DNA from: Microbacterium gorillae
GTDB lineage: Bacteria; Actinomycetota; Actinomycetes; Actinomycetales; Microbacteriaceae
Direction: 5' to 3'
Length of the DNA: 64,000 nt
NCBI RefSeq assembly: GCF_000826185.2
Contig: NZ_LN648875.1
Span: 1,501,853-1,565,852 of the forward strand
Shown: positions 58,743 through 64,000 of the stretch, piece by piece
Position numbering within the stretch: position 1 is the stretch's first letter
Layout: each line of letters opens with the position of its first letter
Position numbers and translations under genes: made by a program
The notes under the pieces: model-generated
The model's database searches: none
What the model was told of the DNA's origin: nothing
The model's input: the letters and a program-made list of their open reading frames with translations, nothing else

Positions 58743-59371
58743 GCGGGCACCTCCGTCATGTCCGTGAACACCGTGGCGCCCTCATCGGCGAGCCAGGCGG
58801 CGGGGGTGAGGCCGCCCGCGTAGCCAAGCACGCGCATGCCTGCGGCTCGCGCGGCGCGGACGCCGCTGCGGCTGTCCTCGATCACGACGCAATCCTCCGG
58901 TGCAGCGCCGAGCGAGCGCGCGGCGTGCCGGAACAGGTCCGGAGCGGGCTTGCCGTGCGCCACGTCCTGCGCGCTGAAGATGTGCTCGTCCGGGAAGTGT
59001 TCGAGGAGCCCGGTGAGCCCGAGGGAGTGGCGGATCTTCGCGTGCGAACCGTTCGAGGCGACGCAGAACGGGGCGTCGATTCCGGACAGCACGGACTCGA
59101 TTCCGAGCACCGGTTGTAGCTCGGCCTCGAACGCCTCCCGGTACCAGGCGACGTATGGGGCGTCCCAGTCCGGCGGCAGCGGGCGGCCGAGATGCGCCCC
59201 GAGCTGCGCGACGAACGCCTCCTCCGTCCCGCCGAGGAAGCGGTCCACGATCTCATCGATGCTGAGGTGCCAGCCGAACTCGGCGAGGATGCGGCGGTCG
59301 ATCTCGACGGCGATCACCTCGCTGTCCACGAGCACGCCATCGCAGTCGAAGATGATCAGATCGTGCGACAT
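58730..59371 (-). CDS. HAD family hydrolase (phosphoglycolate/beta-phosphoglucomutase-like)
   Basis: 213 aa, subfamily IA. The nucleophile is in LIIFDCDGVLVDSE (residues ~4-17), motif II CVASNGSHAK, motif III HGKPAPDLF and motif IV VIEDSRSGVRAARAAGM. It hydrolyses or isomerises small phosphate esters. ATG 59371 has GAGGGGGA upstream; this favours it over an ATG eight codons earlier. Its end is bordered by a 44-bp tandem duplication. Confidence 0.9.
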   Translation of the reverse strand: MSHDLIIFDCDGVLVDSEVIAVEIDRRILAEFGWHLSIDEIVDRFLGGTEEAFVAQLGAHLGRPLPPDWDAPYVAWYREAFEAELQPVLGIESVLSGIDAPFCVASNGSHAKIRHSLGLTGLLEHFPDEHIFSAQDVAHGKPAPDLFRHAARSLGAAPEDCVVIEDSRSGVRAARAAGMRVLGYAGGLTPAAWLADEGATVFTDMTEVPALLA

Positions 59372-59414
59372 TCGTCCCCCTCGCGAAAACGGCATTCTCG
59401 CACGGGCGGATCAA

Positions 59415-60587
59415 TCAACGCCGGTGCAGGGCCAGGTGCACGAGGAGGCCGGCGAGCAGGGCCCAGAACGCCGCCGCCACACCCAACGGCGAGATTCCGG
59501 ACGCCGCCACGAGGAACGTCACGGCGGCGGCGATGCGCAGGTCCGGGTCCGCGAACGCCTGCTGCGCGGCCCCGACGAAGGACGCGATGAGCGCGAGCCC
59601 CGCCACCGCCGGGATGACGCCCGCGGGGGCCAGCACCACGAGCGCGGCGAACAGGGCGGAGGCGACGCCGAGCACGAGGTAGGACACCCCGGTGGAGACG
59701 CCCGCGATCCACCGGCGCTTCGGATCAGGATCAGCCTCCTCGCTCGCGGCGAGGGCGGCGCTGATCGCGGCCAGGTTGATGGCGTGGCTGCCGGCCGGCG
59801 CACCGAGCATCGTGCCGACGCCGGTGGTCACCATCGACAGGCGCCACGGCACCTCGTAGCCGTAACCGCGCATGACCGCGACCCCGGGGATGTTCTGCGA
59901 GGCCATCGTCACGATGAACAGCGGCAGCGCGACGCCGATGATCGCGCCGGGGGTGAAGGTCGGCATCGTGAACTCCACGTGCGGCAGCAGCGATGCCACC
60001 GGGACGGCCGCGTCGGCGGTCACGACGGAGGCGATCACGACGATCGCCGCGGTCGCGAACGCGGCCGGCACCGCCCAGCGTGCGAAGAATCGCAGTCCGA
60101 CCAGCCAGACCAGCACGACCGGGAGCACGCCCCACGGGTTCTGCGCGATGCCGGTCACCGGTGCCACGCACAGCGGCAGGAGGACCCCGGCGAGCATCGC
60201 CTGGGCCAGCGGCGTCGGGATGCGCCGGATCAGCGCGCCGATCACTGGGAAGACCCCGGTCAGCACGATGAGTGCGCCGACGATGAGGAACGCACCGACC
60301 GCCGCCGGCCACCCGCCCTCGATCGTGCCCGCGCCGGCGAGCAGCGCGGCGCCGGGCGTGGACCAGGCGGAGGTGAGCGGCATCCGCGTCCACAGGCTCA
60401 GCACGATGCAGGCGAGACCCATCGCGACGCTCGCGGCGAGGAGTCCCGACGCCGCCTGACCGTCGGTCGCGCCGACGGCGTGCAGTCCGGTCAGCACCAC
60501 CGCGAATGAGGAAGTGAAGCCCACGAGCGCGGTGACGATGCCGGCGATCACGGGCCGGGCGGGCGAGGTCCGTGGGTTCTCCGTCAC
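59415..60587 (-). CDS. Benzoate/H+ symporter family protein (BenE-like)
   Basis: 390 aa, about 12 helices. BenE signatures: AGIVTALVGFTSSFAVVLTG, WTRMPLTSAWSTPGAALLA, MASQNIPGVAVMRGYGY and GAPAGSHAINLAAISAAL. Imports aromatic acids with protons. GTG 60587 has TACGAT (60594-60599, minus strand) 6 nt upstream. No aromatic-degradation genes are nearby, so the actual substrate is uncertain. Confidence 0.9.
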   Translation of the reverse strand: MTENPRTSPARPVIAGIVTALVGFTSSFAVVLTGLHAVGATDGQAASGLLAASVAMGLACIVLSLWTRMPLTSAWSTPGAALLAGAGTIEGGWPAAVGAFLIVGALIVLTGVFPVIGALIRRIPTPLAQAMLAGVLLPLCVAPVTGIAQNPWGVLPVVLVWLVGLRFFARWAVPAAFATAAIVVIASVVTADAAVPVASLLPHVEFTMPTFTPGAIIGVALPLFIVTMASQNIPGVAVMRGYGYEVPWRLSMVTTGVGTMLGAPAGSHAINLAAISAALAASEEADPDPKRRWIAGVSTGVSYLVLGVASALFAALVVLAPAGVIPAVAGLALIASFVGAAQQAFADPDLRIAAAVTFLVAASGISPLGVAAAFWALLAGLLVHLALHRR

Positions 60588-60619
60588 GTCGCGATCGTAT
60601 CGGGATCGCGAGCGCCGGC

Positions 60620-60736
60620 GTCGCTCTCGCCTTCGGCACGTCCGGGTCCGGGTTCCTGCCGGACACGGGAGCGACCTGAGGTTGCTCTCGAGTGAGGCAG
60701 GTCTGGGGGCCTACACCTGTCGAGGGTGGGAGCGAC
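60620..60736. repeat. Double-hairpin intergenic repeat, copy 4
   Basis: 117 bp, from GTCGCTCTCGCCTTC to GGTGGGAGCGA with the internal junction GGGAGCGACC...GTTGCTCTCGAG. It lies between the divergent benE and histidine kinase genes, ending 11 bp before the kinase -10 element. Confidence 0.72.
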
Positions 60737-60759
60737 CGGGGATGAATAGTCTGGGACGT

Positions 60760-61929
60760 ATGCCCGATGCCGTGCTGCTCGTCCTCGGCGCCGTGATCGG
60801 TGCCGGGCTCGTGCTGCTGCTGTGGGGTGCGCGGCGCCTCGCGTTCGGGGCCCGCGAGCTCGGCTCGGACGAAGACCGCGCCACGTACCGCACCCTGCAC
60901 ACCGCGCGCCGGGCGGCGGCGGACCTGCGTTCGTCCGGGGCCACGGACACCGCGCGGGCGGTCAAGCACGTCCGGGCACTCCTCGGTGCGCACGCCGTCG
61001 CGATCGCGGGGCCCGACGGGGAGGTCGTCTTCGACGGTCCGCACGCCGGCCTCGCCGAGGTCGCCGAGCGCATCGCTGATCAGGTCGCCTCGGCCCGGCG
61101 ACGTCAGGTCTTCCCGCGGGTGGACGGCGTCACCGGCTCCGCCGCCGTCGGCGCACCGATCGAAGTCGACGGCGAGGTGTGGGGCGTGGTCATCGCGTTC
61201 GGGACCGCCGTGCGCGCACCGCTCGTGCGTGCCACCGGCGAGGTCGCGGCCTGGGTGTCCGGACAGCTCGAGCTCGGCCGCCTGGACTCGTCGCGGGCCG
61301 CGCTCGCGGAGGCGGAACTGACCGCTCTGCGCGCGCAGATCAGCCCGCACTTCATCTACAACGCCCTGACCGCGATCGCCTCCTTCATCACCACGGACCC
61401 GGCCCGCGCCCGCGAGCTGGTGCTGGAGTTCGCCGACTTCACGCGGTACTCGTTCCGTCGGCACGGGGAGTTCACCACGCTCGCCGAGGAACTGCGGTCC
61501 ATCCACAGCTACCTGGAGATCGAACGCGCGCGCTTCGGCGAGCGGCTGGAGGTCCGGTTGCGGATCTCTCCGGAGACCCTGAGCACCGTGATCCCGTACC
61601 TCGCGGTGCAGCCGCTCGTGGAGAACGCCGTCAAGCACGGACTGGAGCCCGGGGAGCGCGGCGGCCGCCTCACGATCGGCAGCGTGGACCTCGGCAGCCA
61701 CACCGAGATCACCGTTGAGGACGACGGCGCCGGGATGGCACCGCAGCGCGCGAAGACCCTGCTGGAGTCCCCCGACGGCGGCGAGCACGTCGGCCTGCGC
61801 AACGTCGATCGGCGCCTGCGACAGATGTACGGGCCGGGCGGGGGACTGGTCGTGGAGACGGCGGAGGACGCCGGTACCATGGTGCGAATCCGGGTCCCGA
61901 AGAGCCAGCCCGGACACGAGACGGGGTGA
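60760..61929 (+). CDS. LytS-type sensor histidine kinase
   Basis: 389 aa. One N-terminal membrane helix (VLLVLGAVIGAGLVLLLWG), a GAF-like sensory region (~50-180, GPDGEVVFDG, IEVDGEVWGVVIAFG), then a His_kinase domain with the phospho-acceptor His in LRAQISPHFIYNALTAIASF and an ATPase domain with LVENAVKHGLE and VEDDGAGM. It phosphorylates the LytTR regulator encoded next. ATG 60760 is chosen as TAGTCT (60747-60752) is 7 nt upstream. Relatives sense pyruvate or other carboxylates. Confidence 0.92.
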   Translation: MPDAVLLVLGAVIGAGLVLLLWGARRLAFGARELGSDEDRATYRTLHTARRAAADLRSSGATDTARAVKHVRALLGAHAVAIAGPDGEVVFDGPHAGLAEVAERIADQVASARRRQVFPRVDGVTGSAAVGAPIEVDGEVWGVVIAFGTAVRAPLVRATGEVAAWVSGQLELGRLDSSRAALAEAELTALRAQISPHFIYNALTAIASFITTDPARARELVLEFADFTRYSFRRHGEFTTLAEELRSIHSYLEIERARFGERLEVRLRISPETLSTVIPYLAVQPLVENAVKHGLEPGERGGRLTIGSVDLGSHTEITVEDDGAGMAPQRAKTLLESPDGGEHVGLRNVDRRLRQMYGPGGGLVVETAEDAGTMVRIRVPKSQPGHETG

Positions 61930-61930
61930 G

Positions 61931-62641
61931 ATGACGGTCGACGTGCTCGTCGCCGATGACGAAGCGCCCGTGCTCGAGGAACTGGCCGCCCTGCTGCGAG
62001 CCGACGAGCGCGTCGGTGAGATCCACCGTGCTCGCACCGGCGCCGACGCCCTGCGCATCCTGACCGAGACGACGGTGTCCGTCTGCTTCCTCGACATCCA
62101 CATGCCCGGGCTCGGTGGGCTGGACCTCGCCCGCGCTCTGCAGCAGTTCCAGGTGCGTCCGGCGGTCGTCTTCGTCACCGCGGATGACGCCCGAGCGGTC
62201 GAGGCGTTCGACGTCGCAGCGGTGGACTACCTGCTCAAGCCGGTCCGTCCGGCCCGCCTCGCGCAGGCACTGGGTCGCGCGATCGAAGCGTCCGCGCCAC
62301 AGCAGCCCGCCGTGACGGACGAGAAGATCCCGGTGACCGTGGGTGCGGAGACGCGCCTGGTGCGCCGCAGCGACGTGCGCTGGGTGCAGGCCCAGGGGGA
62401 CTACTCGCGGCTGTTCACCGCGCAGGGCGACCACCTCGTGCGCACACCGATCTCGGACCTCGCCGAACGGTGGGAGCCGGTCGGCTTCGTGCGTCTGCAC
62501 CGGTCGTACCTCGTGCGTGCCGACGCCGTCACCGCCGTGCATCTCAGTGGCTCCGCGCCCACGGTCTCGCTCGCCGAGATCGAGCTGCCGGTGAGCCGAC
62601 GGATGGTCGCGGAGGTGCGGGAGAGGTTGCTGCGGTCGTGA
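61931..62641 (+). CDS. LytTR-type response regulator
   Basis: 236 aa. Receiver domain with acidic pocket VADDEAPVLEE, phospho-Asp in VCFLDIHMPGLGG (~residue 55) and the conserved Lys in DYLLKPVRP. The C-terminal LytTR DNA-binding domain shows VRWVQAQGDYSRLFTAQGDH and FVRLHRSYLV. One base separates it from the kinase stop. It likely controls the downstream symporter and perhaps cstA, as BtsR/YpdB-type systems do elsewhere (inference). Confidence 0.93.
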   Translation: MTVDVLVADDEAPVLEELAALLRADERVGEIHRARTGADALRILTETTVSVCFLDIHMPGLGGLDLARALQQFQVRPAVVFVTADDARAVEAFDVAAVDYLLKPVRPARLAQALGRAIEASAPQQPAVTDEKIPVTVGAETRLVRRSDVRWVQAQGDYSRLFTAQGDHLVRTPISDLAERWEPVGFVRLHRSYLVRADAVTAVHLSGSAPTVSLAEIELPVSRRMVAEVRERLLRS

Positions 62642-63012
62642 GCGAGCGTCGCCGCGTTCGCGTCACGGTCGACGCCGGCTCGCTCTCCGCGCCGCTGCGT
62701 TACCCCAGCGCCCGGACCGAGCCGCGTGCCGCGGACGAGGCGGAGGAGATCTACCTGCGCGGTCTGATCCGCGCTCAGCTGCGGCTCGCGCTCGGCTGTC
62801 TGCTCGGTTTTCTCGTCGCGGCGGGTGCGCTCACGGTGCTGCTGGTGGCGGTCCCGGCGCTGAACGCCGTCGTGATCCTGGGTACGCCGCTGCCGTGGCT
62901 CCTGCACGCCTACGGCTACTACCCGATCATCTTCGTCTTCGCGCTGCTCTACGCCCGCTCGGCGCGACGCAACGAACGCCGGTACCGGTTGCTGCGGAGC
63001 GGAGGCGAATGA
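62638..63012 (+). CDS. DUF485-like small membrane protein
   Basis: 124 aa, with two helices (LALGCLLGFLVAAGALTVLL, WLLHAYGYYPIIFVFALLY) and a charged N-terminus. Similar small proteins accompany acetate/cation symporters (ActP partners). The GTG start overlaps the regulator stop (GTGA), and its own stop overlaps the symporter start (ATGA). Confidence 0.8.
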   Translation: MSERRRVRVTVDAGSLSAPLRYPSARTEPRAADEAEEIYLRGLIRAQLRLALGCLLGFLVAAGALTVLLVAVPALNAVVILGTPLPWLLHAYGYYPIIFVFALLYARSARRNERRYRLLRSGGE

Positions 63013-64000
63013 ACGGCGTGCTGAACATCGCGGCCGTCGGACTGCTCATTCTGGTCACCCTCGTGCTCGGCTACCGAGGGTCACGGATCTCGCGCACGAC
63101 CAGTGACTTCTTCGTCGCCTCCCGCAGCGTGCCGCCGCTCGGGAACGCGGCCGCGATCAGTGGCGAGTACCTCTCCGCGGGAACCTTCCTGGGCCTGGCG
63201 GGCGCGGTGCTGCTGGTCGGTGCGGACGGGTTCTGGTTCCCGATCGGGTACGCGGCGGGGTACCTGCTCGTGCTGCTGTTCGTCGGGGCGCCCTTGCGAC
63301 GGTCCGGCGCGTACACCATTCCCGATTTCATCCAGGCGCGCGTGGGATCGCGGACGGCTCGTCATCTGACCTCCGTCGTCGTGGTGGTCATCGGCTGGCT
63401 CTACATCGTGCCGCAGCTGCACGGCGCGGCGATCACGATGAACGTCGTCGCCGGGCTTCCGCTGTGGGTCGGAGCGATCGTCGTCGCTCTCGTCGTCGGC
63501 GGTGCGGTCGCAGCCGGAGGCATGCGCGCGATCACCGCCGTGCAGGCGTTCCAGTACTGGGTCAAACTCACCGCTCTGCTCGTCCCGGTGGTGCTGCTGA
63601 TCATCGTGTTGATCGGCGACGACGTCCGCGTGGACCCGCAGCTGGTCTTCCCGCCCGAGCGGGGTCCGGCCGGCACCGGCCTGTACACGACGCTCTCGCT
63701 CATGCTCGCGCTGCTGCTCGGCACGATCGGCCTGCCGCACGTCCTGGTGCGCTTCTACACGAGCCCGGACGGCGGCTCGGCACGGCGTGCGACAGTCCTC
63801 GTGATCGTCCTGATCAGCGCGTTCTACGCCGTCTCGTCCACGATGGGCCTCATCGCCCGCGTGGCCGCCCCCGATCTCGCCGAGTCGGGAACCGCCGACA
63901 CCGTCGTGCTGACCCTCCCCTCACGCCTGCTGCCCGGGATCTGGGGCGATCTCGTCACCGCGCTCGTCGTCGCGGGGGCGTTCGCCGCATTTCTGGCGAC
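63009..64000 (+). CDS. Sodium:solute symporter, acetate/pyruvate ActP-like (3' end outside window)
   Basis: First ~330 residues of a sodium:solute symporter, open to the window edge. Signatures: GYRGSRISRTTSDFFVASRS, AISGEYLSAGTFLGLAGAVL (sodium site region), YTIPDFIQARVGSRTARHL, FQYWVKLTALLVPVVLL and GLPHVLVRFYTSPDG, as in ActP/MctP monocarboxylate permeases. The start overlaps the preceding stop by four bases, so kinase, regulator, small protein and symporter form one tightly coupled operon for carboxylate uptake. Confidence 0.92.
   Translation, partial: MNGVLNIAAVGLLILVTLVLGYRGSRISRTTSDFFVASRSVPPLGNAAAISGEYLSAGTFLGLAGAVLLVGADGFWFPIGYAAGYLLVLLFVGAPLRRSGAYTIPDFIQARVGSRTARHLTSVVVVVIGWLYIVPQLHGAAITMNVVAGLPLWVGAIVVALVVGGAVAAGGMRAITAVQAFQYWVKLTALLVPVVLLIIVLIGDDVRVDPQLVFPPERGPAGTGLYTTLSLMLALLLGTIGLPHVLVRFYTSPDGGSARRATVLVIVLISAFYAVSSTMGLIARVAAPDLAESGTADTVVLTLPSRLLPGIWGDLVTALVVAGAFAAFLA

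Overview
The window is a high-GC actinobacterial chromosome segment. The purine genes purC, purD, purM and purF, a DUF3073 protein, a DUF222/HNH protein, a YkoE-type ECF transporter and very frequent leaderless promoters suggest Microbacteriaceae, most likely a Microbacterium relative. This is inferred from gene content and style, not from a search. There are no rRNA or tRNA genes, no CRISPR array, and no prophage or insertion sequence. About 66 intact or edge-cut genes and two broken genes are supported.

Layout. 1-4.1 kb: end of a HisC-like aminotransferase, then a three-gene 2-oxoacid dehydrogenase operon (E1 alpha, E1 beta, E2, no E3). 4.1-12 kb: DUF2255 protein, Asp/Glu racemase, an acetyltransferase-AAA ATPase fusion, a PGYPQ-repeat membrane protein, a divergent TetR/MFS pair with operators, an acetyltransferase gene broken by one amber codon, and a uracil/xanthine permease. 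12-20.3 kb: purC in a mirror-symmetric divergent promoter, small proteins, a siderophore-interacting protein under an iron box, a PadR-MFS operon, purD, a HAD phosphatase and a sterol-carrier-like protein. 20.3-31 kb: a HELAH metalloprotease, a frameshifted lipoprotein, a ParA-like ATPase with a perfect 138-bp duplication, purM-purF, DUF3073, a stress protein, a PadR-DUF4097 operon with twin palindromes, a TipA-like MerR regulator and two tiny membrane proteins.

31-49.6 kb: a CrcB fluoride-channel pair, an RND exporter with an alpha/beta hydrolase, an epimerase, a flavin oxidoreductase, a DEAD-box helicase with an RD-rich repeat domain, YceI, an Rv2578c-type radical SAM protein, a quinone reductase-like enzyme, a VanY-like peptidase, an acyl-CoA dehydrogenase, a reductase-nucleotidyltransferase pair and a DUF222/HNH protein. 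49.7-64 kb: a DUF4232 membrane protein, a ykoE-GNAT-ykoD-ykoC vitamin-uptake cluster, GNAT and pirin, cstA with its small partner, a HAD hydrolase, a BenE transporter, and a LytS/LytTR two-component system coupled to a small membrane protein and an acetate-type sodium symporter that runs off the window.

The most unusual structure lies between genes. A family of about 118-bp double-hairpin repeats occurs four times, and two copies bracket the frameshifted lipoprotein gene. A separate 63-bp palindromic repeat occurs twice, in opposite orientation, at convergent gene ends. About thirty genes have a -10-like hexamer exactly 6-7 nt before the start codon, which points to leaderless mRNAs and was used here to choose many starts.
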